64,000 nucleotides of DNA from Austropuccinia psidii (lineage: Eukaryota; Basidiomycota; Pucciniomycetes; Pucciniales; Sphaerophragmiaceae), in contig JALGQZ010000002.1 of assembly GCA_023105745.1 (NCBI GenBank), positions 47,032,497 to 47,096,496 of the forward strand, written 5' to 3'. This document shows, one piece after another, positions 36,964 to 46,973 of the stretch. Both the position numbers and the translations under genes were made by a program. The notes under the pieces are model-generated. The model searched no databases, was not told the origin of the DNA, and was given only the letters and a program-made list of their open reading frames with translations. Positions within the stretch are counted from its first letter, which is position 1, and the number at the start of each line of letters is the position of its first letter.

Positions 36964-38227
36964 GAAACTGGTGGGCTCCTGAACACCATAATACCCTGCC
37001 ATTGTTGAGTGGCATCTCAATACCCCACACAATGCTTTGAAAAGTTTTCTTTTGACCATTATCTCGAAATCCTCCTCCATCTCTTCTCTGTCAATTAAAT
37101 TTATTTCCCCCCTTCTTTAACTTTGAGTAAATACCCCGCTTCGAATTGTTCTTTCTTCTGATTTCAACAACTGACGTCCTTGGGGCGTGGCCTTGGGTTG
37201 TATCCCAAAATGATGGCCACTGAGCTCTTGTGCTCAAAGAATGGTGCCAGATGAGTGTATGAAGTGTACTCATCTGGCCTGCCCAATCAAATAAAATGAT
37301 GATGACAAGAATTCAGGGGTCTTGTCCCCAATGGCCTTCAAAATGCCTCAACCAGCCCTTTATAGTGATTTTGGGCTGGTGCCTTCTCTATGGAGGATCT
37401 TGAGGATCCTTGAATTTCTGGCCATTTTGGCCTCTTTTGGATCCTTGGTATCTTTGGGTGGAACTTTGGTCCATGGCCTTTTATGGCCAAATTGTGGGTT
37501 TTGCAATTTTCTGGCCTTTTTGGCCTTTTGAAGTCTTTGGGGTCTTATGGTCCATGGGCCGTACGCCGCGGTCCGCGGTCCGTGGGGGTTATTGGAAGCC
37601 CCCAGGGCCAAAATGGACCCCTTGGGCCCAAATTTGCTGGGGACCCAAGGGGGTCATGGGACCTAAAATGGCCCAAAAAAGTAGATTTCACCTTATATGG
37701 CCTGGACCCATTGGTGGGGTCCAGGACCACCAAGAACTTGGCCTCCCCCAAACTTGCAGGGGAGGCCCCCCATGCTGACTCCAGCCCCCAAAGGGGCCTT
37801 GGACCTTGACATTGAGAGGGTTTGAGGGGGGCCATGATTGACTTGTGGCCCAAATTCCCTTGAGGTCAAACTTTTGATTTGACGTGGACTTGACGATTTG
37901 GGTGGAGTGAAATCCAGTGTCTTGTTCCTGTTTACGGTTGGTTTGACTCCTATTCATGCTCTTATAACAAATAATAAATGAGATAAAATAAAATGATTAA
38001 AATAATAAAGGAACCTCCCAATACGTGAATTGGAAGGGGATGCTGCTGCTTCCAATGAAATAAAAAGAAATTATACGAGTAAAGAAAGAAAAGAAATGAA
38101 AATAAATAAGAGAAAAAGAGAGTAAAGAAAGAAACAAAGAAAAATCCTGATGGTTGGTCCTTCTTGTGGTGAGTTGCTTGATTTTGGCCAATAAGTGTCT
38201 GAAAAAATGAAAACCAAGCATTTTGAT

Positions 38228-38338
38228 GCTCACAGAGTGGCCAAGGTAATGTTTTACAAGAAGTAGAACCCTCAGGGATGCATACCAGGAGATGGAACTT
38301 ACTTTCATAACTTCCACTCCCCACCAAGCACCATAAGA
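38228..38338 (-). repeat. Block duplicated next to the pol stop (distal copy)
   Basis: It shares GTGGCCAAGGT, GAACTTACTTTCATAACTTC and CTCCCCACCAAGCACCATA in the same order with 38587-38705, whose end abuts the pol stop codon. Confidence 0.8.
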
Positions 38339-38339
38339 C

Positions 38340-38417
38340 TGAAATAAATTGCCATAAATGCCTTCTGAAATGAATTGCCATAAATGACTACTGAAATGAA
38401 TTGCCGTAAATGACTTG
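38340..38417 (-). repeat. Three 26-bp tandem repeats
   Basis: Units at 38340-38365, 38366-38391 and 38392-38417. On the plus strand the pattern is TGAAATRAATTGCCRTAAAT followed by six variable bases. They lie downstream of pol in the family C 3' region. Confidence 0.85.
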
Positions 38418-38586
38418 AAGTAAAGAACGTCTTGAATTATGATGATTGGCATAAATTGAAATGGTAATAAAGAAAGAAAATGAAAACATAAAGAAAGAAA
38501 GAAACATTTGGCCATATCTTGATAAGGTCCAAACGGAGGGTATTGATGTTGTATGCTTCCTGAACCTGTCCAAAGAATTGACAAGT

Positions 38587-38705
38587 GCTCACAAAGTGGC
38601 CAAGGTGATGCTTACAACAACATATGGGTAGAATACCCCCTTAAAGGTGCATGCCAGGAGAGGAACTTACTTTCATAACTTCTTCTCCCCACCAAGCACC
38701 ATAAA
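38587..38705 (-). repeat. Block duplicated next to the pol stop (proximal copy)
   Basis: Partner of 38228-38338. It lies immediately 3' of the pol stop (38707-38709). The distance between the copies is about 360 bp. Confidence 0.8.
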
Positions 38706-38706
38706 A

Positions 38707-41700
38707 TCAAACTCTTGAGGTATTTGGACCAGGCTTGTCTGGATACAATGAGTGGAAATCCTTGACAAGGTCTGGTGAGTTGGTAAGGTTGGAAGCTGGT
38801 TCCCAAGTGGTTCTTTCTGGGTCTTCACTGAATCCTTTCCACTCTACAAGATACCATAATTTACCTCTTTTGAGTTTTGAGTCCAGAACCTGAGCCACTT
38901 CCCATTCTTCTTGCTGCTCCACTAAAACTGGTTGTGGCGGCAATTGATGACGATTTGGGATAGTTGAATGCTTGACTGGTTCTAATAAGGACACATGGAA
39001 TACAGGGTGAACTGTCTTCCATTGCTGAGGCAACTTGAGGTGATATGCATGACTGCCAATCTTCTTCAGAACTTCAAAAGGTCCCAACCATCTTTCTGAT
39101 AATTTCTTTGTGGGTCTTGTTGTCTTAATGTTCTTGGAAGCTAGCCATACTTTGTCCCCAGGTTGGAAATCAGGTGGAATTGCTCTATTTCTATCTGCAT
39201 ACTTCTTGAATCTCCTTATTGCTGACTCTAATTCTTCTTTGACAACTTGCTGTACTGATTGGAGTTTTGTTGATAACTTTCCAGCAGGTGAGTCTTGAGA
39301 AATATGGATTGAGTCAAAGCTGGGATTTCTTCCATAAATGGTGAAAAAAGGTGATTGCTTGGTTGATGAATGTTCTGCATTATTATAGCCAAATTCAGCC
39401 AGAGGGAGCCAGGTGTACCAGTCATCTTGATGATAGCTGACATACATCCGAAGGTACTGTTCTAGTATATGATTTACCCTCTCTGTCTGTCCATCTGTTT
39501 CAGGGTGAAAGGCAGTTGAAAGATCTCTTGATATCTTGAGCTGCTGACACAATTGAGTCCAGAATGATGAAACAAATAAGGATCCTCTATCACTTACAAT
39601 ACTGACTGGAAGTCCATGCTTGGAAAATACATGACTAATGAAGATTTGAGCTAAATCCAGAGCAGTGATTGTGCCATAAGTTGGAATGAAGATTGCCATT
39701 TTCGAGAATCTGTCCACAACTACTAAAATTGAATCAAAGTTGTTTGACAGTGGAAATTGAGTGATGAAGTCCATTGATAATGAATTCCAAGGACCAGATG
39801 GAATTGAAAGAGGCTTGAGTAATCCAAACTTCTTATGATGAATGTTCTTGTTTCTTGAACATTGCTGACATGAGGACACATAGTCCTTGATGAATTGATT
39901 CATGCCAGCCCAATAAAAATCCCTCTTGATGAGCTTGAGGGTCTTCTCCTGGCCAGGATGGCCAGCCAATGGTGAGTCATGACGCTTTTGAAGAATATTG
40001 AGTTGAAGTTCTTCATTGCTTGGGATTACCACTCTACCTTTGAATAATAATAACTTGGCTTGAGGTTCAAGAGAATAATCTGGAACTGATTCACCTCTTG
40101 CTAGTTGCTTGAGTATTTCTTTATAGTCTTTGTCTTGCCATACTTCTTTTTGAATCTTGTCAACTAAATATGAGAAAATTTCCACTTTGATTGAGAAGAA
40201 TCTTGACTCTTGAATTCCATCTTGCTTAAGTACTTGATGAAAATTCTGAGGATTCTTGCTGATGAAGTCCACCCCCCTCTCTGGGTACACGTCGTCCCGT
40301 CGTGACAAGGCATCTGGTAAAGTGGCCAGCCTGCCTGGGCGGTAAGTGATAGTGAAATGAAATTCTGAGAGAAATTCAGCCCAACGGGCCTGACGACGAG
40401 TAAGAACTTTGGAAGACATGAAATACTGCAAGGAAGAGTGGTCTGTCAAGACCTCAAAAGGATTGGAAAGAGAAAGAAGAAATGGTCTCCAGCGCTTGAG
40501 AGCCCAAACTATGCCAAGGAGTTCCTTGTCATGAATTTCATAGTTGAGTTCAGCTGGTAAGAGCTTGCGACTATCAAATGCAATGGGGTGCTTTCCTGAG
40601 TCATTCACCTGGCTCAGTATGGCGCCCAAAGCATAATCAGAAGCATCAGTCTCTACTATAGTAGGTAGAGAAGGATTAAAGTGAGATAAGATAGGAGCAG
40701 AGGTGAAAGCTTCTTTGAGTGCTTGAAACTGACTAAGAGCTTCCTCATTGAAGATGAAAGGAGAATCTTTTTTAAGGAGGGAAGTGAGAGAAGTGATTTT
40801 TTTAGAATAATTTTTAATGAAACGTCGATAAAAATTGGCAAAGCCAAGGAAAGATTGAAGGGCCTTGATGTTTTTGGGCTGAGGCCAATTGAGGATTTGC
40901 TGAACTTTTGAAGAATCCATCTTGAGGCCATCACTTGAAACAACATAGCCCAAGTATTCCACACTTGAGGCATGGAATACACACTTGGAGGCTTTGGCAA
41001 ACAGATTATTGTCCCTCAGTCTTTGGAGGACAGAGGCCACATGTTTGACATGTTCCTCCTCAGAACTGGAAAAGACCATAATATCATCTAGATAAACCAC
41101 AACAAACACATCCAAAAAATCTGCAAAGATATCATTTACTAGATTTTGGAAAGAAGCAGGAGCATTGGTCAAACCAAATGGCATGACCAAATACTCATAA
41201 CTGCCATATTTGGTTCTAAAGGCAGTTAAGTGCTCATCCCCCTCTTTGATTCTCAGAAGGTTATATGCACCACACAAATCTATCTTGGAGAACATAGTGG
41301 AACTGTTTAATACAGTAAGAAGCTGGTTCATAGGAGGAACAGGGTATCTGTTCTTCCTAGTGACAGCATTGAGTTTGTGGTAGTCAACACACAAATGAAG
41401 ACCTCCATCCTTTTTCTTGACAAAAAGGAAAGGTGCTCCTGTTGAAGAGGAGCTTGGTCTAATGAAACCTTTCTCTACATTCTCTGAAATGTAGGCCCAC
41501 AGTGTTTCTGACTCTTGATTTGATAATGAGTAGATAACACCAATTGGAGGTAGAAGACCCTCCAATTCGATATGGTGATCACAGGCGCGGTGTGGAGGAA
41601 GTTTCTCAGCTTTCACCTTGGAGAATACATCCAAATATTGGTGATAAGCAGGAGGGACTACCTTCAACACAGTTTCAATTTCTTCTGGCTCTTCCTCCTC

Positions 41701-42408
41701 ATCCCACTGCTCCTCCAGGGATGCATGAAAAGATAAGGGAGGAAGGTCCATATCCCCTTGGAAGAGATGAAGTGAAGATATGGCAACATCTTCTCCAACA
41801 TCCTTTATCTCTTTGAAGACTTCATCTCTTGATGGAAGTAATGACTGAGAGGGAATTATGGAAGGGATATGGACAGAAGAAAGAATGGAAGGTGTCTTAA
41901 GTTCACCAGCTAGAGCAACACTGTTGACAGCAGTGGCTAAGTCATTACTAGTAGAAGGAGTAATACCACTAGAATCCTTATGATTAGAATCATAGGTGAT
42001 CAATCCATTTTTCCAATCAATAATGGGATTGGAATGGTAAAGGAAATCATAGCCCAATATCAGGTCTTCTCCCTTGGGTGAATCTATGATAAAGAAGTCC
42101 CATTCAAAGCTTGGGAAGGAAGGCAAGTCAACTACCCACTTGGTATAATGGGTGATGAACAAGGCAGGGGATTCATTAGAATCCAAAATGAAAAGAGGAA
42201 TCTTTTCAGGGAGCTCTGACAGAGTCAATGAGTACTTGAGAACAAAATTCTTTGCAATAAAAGAGTTTGTAGCACCAGAATCAATGAGAATACTATAAAA
42301 AATATCAGAGACAGAAGAGAAAATAAGAAACTTAAAAGATTTCTTGACACTAGTATTCAGAGTGCACAATTGTGCTCTTGAGGGAAATAAGTGAGAACCA
42401 TTGAACAC
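38707..42408 (-). CDS. pol: Family C Pol polyprotein (PR-RT-RH-IN-chromodomain)
   Basis: Open for 1233 codons to the stop at 38707. There is no ATG at its start: the phase is open upstream through the gag stop and is entered by -1 slippage at 42429-42435. Domains: aspartic protease IDSGATNSF (residues ~42-50; Asp codon 42280-42282) with ILGYDF downstream; reverse transcriptase with VDYHKLN, IDLCGAYN and catalytic YLDD (41083-41094); RNase H with TDASDYALGA, E in HDKELLGIVWALK, and TDHSSL; integrase zinc region (HDSPLAGHPG...CQQC); integrase core with MDFITQFP, SDRG and ETDGQTE, giving the D,D,E triad; and a C-terminal chromodomain (WYLVEWKGF...TWEP) that in chromoviruses guides integration to modified histones. 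Length and order are typical of the group. I see no missing catalytic residue. Confidence 0.95.
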   Translation of the reverse strand: MFNGSHLFPSRAQLCTLNTSVKKSFKFLIFSSVSDIFYSILIDSGATNSFIAKNFVLKYSLTLSELPEKIPLFILDSNESPALFITHYTKWVVDLPSFPSFEWDFFIIDSPKGEDLILGYDFLYHSNPIIDWKNGLITYDSNHKDSSGITPSTSNDLATAVNSVALAGELKTPSILSSVHIPSIIPSQSLLPSRDEVFKEIKDVGEDVAISSLHLFQGDMDLPPLSFHASLEEQWDEEEEPEEIETVLKVVPPAYHQYLDVFSKVKAEKLPPHRACDHHIELEGLLPPIGVIYSLSNQESETLWAYISENVEKGFIRPSSSSTGAPFLFVKKKDGGLHLCVDYHKLNAVTRKNRYPVPPMNQLLTVLNSSTMFSKIDLCGAYNLLRIKEGDEHLTAFRTKYGSYEYLVMPFGLTNAPASFQNLVNDIFADFLDVFVVVYLDDIMVFSSSEEEHVKHVASVLQRLRDNNLFAKASKCVFHASSVEYLGYVVSSDGLKMDSSKVQQILNWPQPKNIKALQSFLGFANFYRRFIKNYSKKITSLTSLLKKDSPFIFNEEALSQFQALKEAFTSAPILSHFNPSLPTIVETDASDYALGAILSQVNDSGKHPIAFDSRKLLPAELNYEIHDKELLGIVWALKRWRPFLLSLSNPFEVLTDHSSLQYFMSSKVLTRRQARWAEFLSEFHFTITYRPGRLATLPDALSRRDDVYPERGVDFISKNPQNFHQVLKQDGIQESRFFSIKVEIFSYLVDKIQKEVWQDKDYKEILKQLARGESVPDYSLEPQAKLLLFKGRVVIPSNEELQLNILQKRHDSPLAGHPGQEKTLKLIKRDFYWAGMNQFIKDYVSSCQQCSRNKNIHHKKFGLLKPLSIPSGPWNSLSMDFITQFPLSNNFDSILVVVDRFSKMAIFIPTYGTITALDLAQIFISHVFSKHGLPVSIVSDRGSLFVSSFWTQLCQQLKISRDLSTAFHPETDGQTERVNHILEQYLRMYVSYHQDDWYTWLPLAEFGYNNAEHSSTKQSPFFTIYGRNPSFDSIHISQDSPAGKLSTKLQSVQQVVKEELESAIRRFKKYADRNRAIPPDFQPGDKVWLASKNIKTTRPTKKLSERWLGPFEVLKKIGSHAYHLKLPQQWKTVHPVFHVSLLEPVKHSTIPNRHQLPPQPVLVEQQEEWEVAQVLDSKLKRGKLWYLVEWKGFSEDPERTTWEPASNLTNSPDLVKDFHSLYPDKPGPNTSRV

Positions 42409-42422
42409 ATCATGATTCCCAC

Positions 42423-43781
42423 TCAGGCTTTTCCCTGCTTGCTAGGGAAGCCTTCTGATGATCCTTGCCTATTCTCAGGCCTCTTGAAGCATTTTTCAAA
42501 TGGGTGCTTTCCACCACAATAATTGCACAAACCTTCTTTAATCCTCCTCTCCTTTTCAGAACCAATTAATTTGTTGTCCTTATTGAGGAGAGCAGCATGA
42601 GGCTTGTCTTTGGACATTTGAAAATTCTTCCCCTTCTTATTCTTATTGTGATAAGGCTTCTTGGATGATGAACTTTGAGGAGGCTTGGAGGAATTGGATC
42701 CAATGATTGGAGGCTTCTTCTCTTGATGACTGCCCTTTTCCTTTTGCCTCTCATGATATCTTGTGTCTAATTCTAAAGTGACATCCATAAGTTCTTGAAG
42801 AGTGTCAAAAGTTCCAGGGTGAGAAGCCAATTGGTCCAATAATCTTGATGCCAATCCTCTTCTGTACACATGAATGTAAGATCTTTCCCCCCAATCTCCA
42901 ATTCTTGACATTAAGCTTCTGAAATCTGCTATGTACAAGGAAACATGACCACTTTCCTTCATCCTCAAATTGTCCAACTCTTGTTCAGCTTTCCTGACTT
43001 CATTGGGGTCACCAAACAGAGTGAATAATTGAGATTTAAATAATGGCCAATTATTGAGGAGGTAGGAAGGGTATTCATTGGAGATATTTGAGAGATAGGG
43101 TTCAATCCATTTTCCAGCCCTACCAGTGAGAAAAGAAGTTGAGTAAAGAACTTTCTTCCTGTCAGAGAAGAAATTTGCTGGATCATTATGGAAGATTAAT
43201 TGACAGGATTGGATAAACCCTCTCAATTTATGAGCTTGAGTACCATCAAAAGAATCAGGTGCCTTCATGGATGGAGTCTTGAAAGCAGGGGCTTTGGAAT
43301 TGTCCCTGGGGGCAACTGCTTGAGTGAGTTGTCCCATGAATTGAGTCATCTGCTCCATCATCTTGAGGAGACTTGGATCAGTTTGAGAGACAAGAGGTTG
43401 ACTAGAAAGGCCTAGATTAGAACCCTGAGGCACCTCTGGAGCATTTGCCAAGGCATCTGCCACTTCAGTTTCCCCAGAATCTTCCTCTTCCACAGACTCT
43501 TCCCCCTCTTCATCTTCAACTTCCCCTTGTCTTGCTCTTGCACCTTCAGACATGCCAGGGTAGCCACCCAAAAGTCCAGAGAAAGATCTTGATCTTCTAG
43601 ATTTCATTCCACCTCTTCTTGAGGGTGCTGCTCCTTCCATTGGTGGTCCTCTGTCCAAATTTTCACTCAGTTGATGAACTGATGGTGTGCGGTCAAGAGG
43701 AGCCCTTGCTGTAGGAGTGAGAACAGCTTGAATTCTTTGGGATCTAGTATTTTTGGCTGGGGGACTATGCTGAACTGGCAT
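42423..43781 (-). CDS. gag: Family C Gag
   Basis: 452 residues from ATG 43781 (MPVQHSPPAK). Upstream codons are open for 15 more, but this ATG starts the recognisable protein. An N-terminal basic/serine-rich part is followed by an acidic E/D-rich stretch (about residues 85-110), then the retrotransposon gag capsid core (WIEPYLSN, LFTLFGD, ELDNLRMKESGHVSLYI) and a C-terminal zinc knuckle CNYCGGKHPFEKC (CX2CX3HX4C, one residue shorter than the classical spacing, 42488-42527). It packages element RNA in virus-like particles. The stop TGA (42423-42425) comes two codons after a GGGAAAA slippery heptamer. Confidence 0.95.
   Translation of the reverse strand: MPVQHSPPAKNTRSQRIQAVLTPTARAPLDRTPSVHQLSENLDRGPPMEGAAPSRRGGMKSRRSRSFSGLLGGYPGMSEGARARQGEVEDEEGEESVEEEDSGETEVADALANAPEVPQGSNLGLSSQPLVSQTDPSLLKMMEQMTQFMGQLTQAVAPRDNSKAPAFKTPSMKAPDSFDGTQAHKLRGFIQSCQLIFHNDPANFFSDRKKVLYSTSFLTGRAGKWIEPYLSNISNEYPSYLLNNWPLFKSQLFTLFGDPNEVRKAEQELDNLRMKESGHVSLYIADFRSLMSRIGDWGERSYIHVYRRGLASRLLDQLASHPGTFDTLQELMDVTLELDTRYHERQKEKGSHQEKKPPIIGSNSSKPPQSSSSKKPYHNKNKKGKNFQMSKDKPHAALLNKDNKLIGSEKERRIKEGLCNYCGGKHPFEKCFKRPENRQGSSEGFPSKQGKA
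42429..42435 (-). promoter_or_regulatory. Putative -1 ribosomal frameshift site (GGGAAAA)
   Basis: In the gag frame the minus strand reads CAG GGA AAA GCC TGA. G GGA AAA is a perfect X XXY YYZ heptamer, and slipping back one base enters exactly the phase in which pol is open. Four bases downstream TGAGTGGGAA can pair with TTCCCTCA about 30 nt on, giving a candidate stimulatory stem. The frameshift arrangement is seen directly; its use is inference. Confidence 0.75.
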
Positions 43782-44477
43782 TTTGAAATAAATGAAATAA
43801 AACTTGATGGTATTAAAGATAATCAAAACTTGGCCAAATCAATCACAATAAAATCTTGATGAATCTTGAGGAATCAATTCAAATCTTGAGGAATCAAATT
43901 CAATCAACAGTCAAATAAATTCAATCAATCAACAATCAATTCAAATCAAATATCAATAATCTTGGGGAAATCAATAATCAATCAATATTCAATCAATAAT
44001 CAATCAATAAATGTCTTCAATATGAAATCAAGTCTTGAGGAATCAATCAATCAGTTCAAAATCTTCAGAAATCAATTCAATATCTTTATGAGTCAAATCA
44101 AATCAATAATCAAAATCAATTCTTGAGGATCAATCAATATCTTGAGAGTTCAAAGTCAATAAATCCAATAAATCCTGAATCAATAACCCAAATGAATCCC
44201 AATGAATAATCCAATCAATTAAACCAATCAATAATTCCTAGATAAAAATTTGATTGATAAAAATAAAATGAAGTGATGAAATGGTCAGCAATGATTAAGA
44301 AAGGGAAAAGAATCAATTTTCATAACAATGAAATGAATGAGATGAAAATTGATGAGAGAGAAAAATTCATAGAAAATCATAAAAATCATAAAATCATGAA
44401 AAGGTCATAATTGAAGAATGAGAGAAATGAGTAAAATGAATGAAAAGAAAGAATCAAATATGAGTTAATTAATTTAA
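43782..44477 (-). repeat. Family C leader, low-complexity ATTGATT/CTTGAGGAATCAA repeats
   Basis: The region between 5' LTR and gag is built largely of AATCAAT-type words, with CTTGAGGAATCAA or close variants at about 43857, 43884, 44033 and 44123 (plus strand). No open frame exists. Just inside the LTR the minus strand reads TTAAATTAATTAACTC; there is no TGG-type primer-binding site. Confidence 0.75.
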
Positions 44478-45235
44478 TGTCACAGGGGCTCTTCAAAGTG
44501 AAGAGGGCCTGGCACTCAGTAAACTGGGACTCACTTATGGAGGGCTCAAAGATAAGATAAGATGAGATACACTTAAGAGTGTTAAAGATAAATTGCTAAA
44601 GAATAAATATAAGAAAAAGCAGCAACAAGAGTAAGAGTAAGAAATAGAAGAGCCAACCACAAACAAGTCCAAGTCCACTGTTTCAACCTGTCAGAATGGA
44701 AAGAGAAGGGTTAATAAGGATATGGCCACCCAACTCATACTGTACAGGCGAAGAGAAAAATGCAAAGACTAACTTAAGATTAAATAATTATAATACCCAA
44801 AATAAGGATAAGAATAATTATGAAATAATAAATAAACTAAATTAATTAACTGGGGAAAAGTCCCCAGGGGGGAGAAAGAGGGGCTGGTATATGTGAGAAT
44901 CACCAGCCCTGATCCAGAGAAGAATTTTCATGAGAATAATTGATTATTGAATTGAGTCTGGCCAATACAGGTCCTGTAAAGCTGTACAGAACCTGTACAA
45001 GAGGTGTGGTGTGTTTGAGTGATCATACAGTTTCATACTGGTGTATTGAAACTGTATTGGGTGAATCCAATCTGTACAAGTATTGACAGGCTGTATTGAT
45101 GTACCAAACTGTATGCATGTTTCAGAATGAAGATTGCTGAAACTGAATGCTGATACAAATGCTGGATCTGCTGATTTGAGGTGTTTGAGTGGGTGTGTGA
45201 ATGAATACCCTTACCCCTGATGAGTGGTTGTTACA
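44478..45235 (-). repeat. Family C 5' LTR
   Basis: On the minus strand it reads TGTAACAACC...GTGACA. It is the upstream LTR of the minus-strand element. It contains overlapping palindromes around 44968-44995 (CTGTAAAGCTGTACAG here, CTGTACAGCTGTACAG in the other LTR). Confidence 0.93.
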
Positions 45236-45240
45236 TCATG

Positions 45241-46587
45241 GCCCAATTGGTTTACTAAAATCTTTTAGGAACTTGGTTTCCAAGTTAAAGTCCCATTAAA
45301 TCATAAGAAAATTGCAAATAAGCTGCTATTTTGATGTGACAAGGAGGTAAAGAGCAGCTCTGACTCCTTTAATCATGTCAATTCTTAATTCTTTTCCATT
45401 TATAGGCCTTAAAAGATTAATTAAAACCCTTTTTGGACTAGTATCCATTCATTTACCTCATGGAAACCAGCTATATTGTGCTATTTCCAATTCTACTTAG
45501 AAATAAGGTAAAAAGTTCAAAAATTCCTTAAAAATACAAACATTAATTAATAATTCCAAACCTTCCAGGACCAATAGAGAATGGTATTATTCATAAATAA
45601 GCAAAAAAGAGTTATGACTTCATAATTAAAATTGAAAGTCTTACTTACAGTTCATTTTTGATGATTCCATGTGGAACATTGAATCTTCAAAAATTCAAAG
45701 AAAATACAACCTGTGATGAAATTTCCAATAACATTTTCAACTTTGAGAAATGGGTATTTATTTTGAAATAAAAGAATATTTACAGTTTTTAATCATTTTG
45801 TTCTCAACCATAAATGGGTTGGTAGTCACATAAGAGCCTTAATTAAGTAATTATGATAATATTGAGTGACAACAGATGATGAAAAAAATAATCCAAAAAG
45901 GATAATTGTTTTATCACTCACTGGGTTTTCAGTTTGATTCATGGAACACCTCTGTGATCTTCTTTTGACTTGAAAGAGGCCTTCTCTTGCTGTTTTTAAA
46001 AATAATCTTACTATCCAATTATATCTTTAGTACTAACAAGTAAGTATTAGTTAAAATAGTTTGTTAAGTGTTTTAAATCTTTCAAAATAAATGAGAAAGA
46101 GGTTAAATCATATAGATATACTATTTCCAATAGTGTTTAGCTATTATACTGATGCATTATTGCTATAAAGCAATTTCGATCTTTTTAATCCACAATTTAT
46201 CCATCAGATCTCTCTACCACTTCTTTTCAAGGTTTTATTAAAGTATTGGTGATTTGTTTCTATTAATTCTCAATTATTTTCTGTAGTAATAATTGTATTC
46301 AAGAATTATATTTATAATAATTTTTGAAAGAGATAATTATATATTAAAAGAATTTTATTATTTTAATCAAGAATTCTTATTATTAAATGTGTCTTGTAAT
46401 TGGTTCTTTTAGACAGTTACTTCTTACTGTTATAATTACTAGTAGTGTATAACAAGTAAGAGAAATAATTAAGTAATTAATTATTTGATTGTGGTTATAC
46501 TAAGTTTATTTATTATATATCATAAGAAAATTCTAGTTCTGTTGATTAATAGTAATATTATCAACAGTTTAATAGACACATCTTACA
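45241..46587 (+). repeat. Family B copy 2, 5' LTR, second segment
   Basis: It resumes right after the TCATG duplication of family C (45236-45240) at the point matching TTAGCCTAATTGG of the young LTR. It ends CATCTTACA at 46587 and keeps the GTAAGTATT donor-like site at 46040. Confidence 0.9.
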
Positions 46588-46973
46588 TTTGCGGGAGTGG
46601 CAATGTTTTTGAACCTTAAACCCTTTATTAATATATTCTTAAGCTTTAAAATATATGAATTTTAATAATTTTCTCCTTTCACTTTGAAGTTGAAGGAGCT
46701 TTATTTTTGAAATTGTCTTCAAATCTTATTTTTCATTGAGGAATTTGCATTAATTTTATATTGTTTTAAACATGGCTTTTTCACATCCAAAAACTTTCAA
46801 AGTTCTTCTTTGAGTTACTCTGAATCAAGTTTTCATTCAAAATCTTGAACTTTATTTCTTTTTCTTTGAAAAGAATATTTTTTTCAATATATAAAAAATA
46901 TAACCTTATAAAAAATCTTCAAAATATTTTAAAAGTATAAGAAATGATTTTCTTTTATTAATTTTTCTCTCTA
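46588..46973 (+). other. Family B copy 2 leader with decayed PBS
   Basis: The PBS reads TTGCGGGAGTGGC, several changes away from the young copy. The following AT-rich leader matches the segment after the second PBS copy of the young element. It ends in CTCTAG before the exon-like ORF at 46974. Confidence 0.7.

Larger units (their letters stand above)
36964..38706 (-). other. Family C long 3' non-coding region with GC-rich island
   Basis: About 1.7 kb between the pol stop and the PPT. The part at 37320-37880 is strikingly GC-rich, built of GGCC/CCC/GGG runs, against AT-rich DNA on both sides. It gives long open frames on both strands at once (37360-37853), a sign of composition rather than coding. 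Towards pol lie three 26-bp tandem repeats (38340-38417) and two copies of a ~115-bp block (38228-38338 and 38587-38705). No domain was recognised. Confidence 0.7.
36194..45235 (-). mobile_element. Family C Ty3/Gypsy chromovirus, apparently intact
   Basis: A 9042-bp element on the minus strand inserted in the 5' LTR of family B copy 2, with target duplication TCATG (36189-36193 and 45236-45240). LTRs of 757 and 758 bp differ by about two substitutions and one 1-bp indel by eye. Gag and pol are both open and joined by a -1 slippery site. All catalytic motifs I can check are present, so this copy could be autonomous. The gag and pol closely resemble proteins I remember from Austropuccinia psidii. 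Confidence 0.95.

Noticed and set aside
37360..37853. Long open frames on both strands (37322-37853)
   Set aside because: They are a by-product of a GC-rich island with few stop-forming AT words. All frames are open at once and none shows a domain.
37962..38584. Minus-strand open frames of 139 and 195 codons downstream of family C pol
   Set aside because: They run through the 26-bp tandem repeats and the duplicated block, contain long Phe/Ser/Leu runs, and overlap each other in different phases.
43840..44230. CRISPR-like look of the recurring AATCAAT words
   Set aside because: The words are short, irregularly spaced and degenerate. There are no constant-length spacers, and the setting is a eukaryotic retrotransposon leader.
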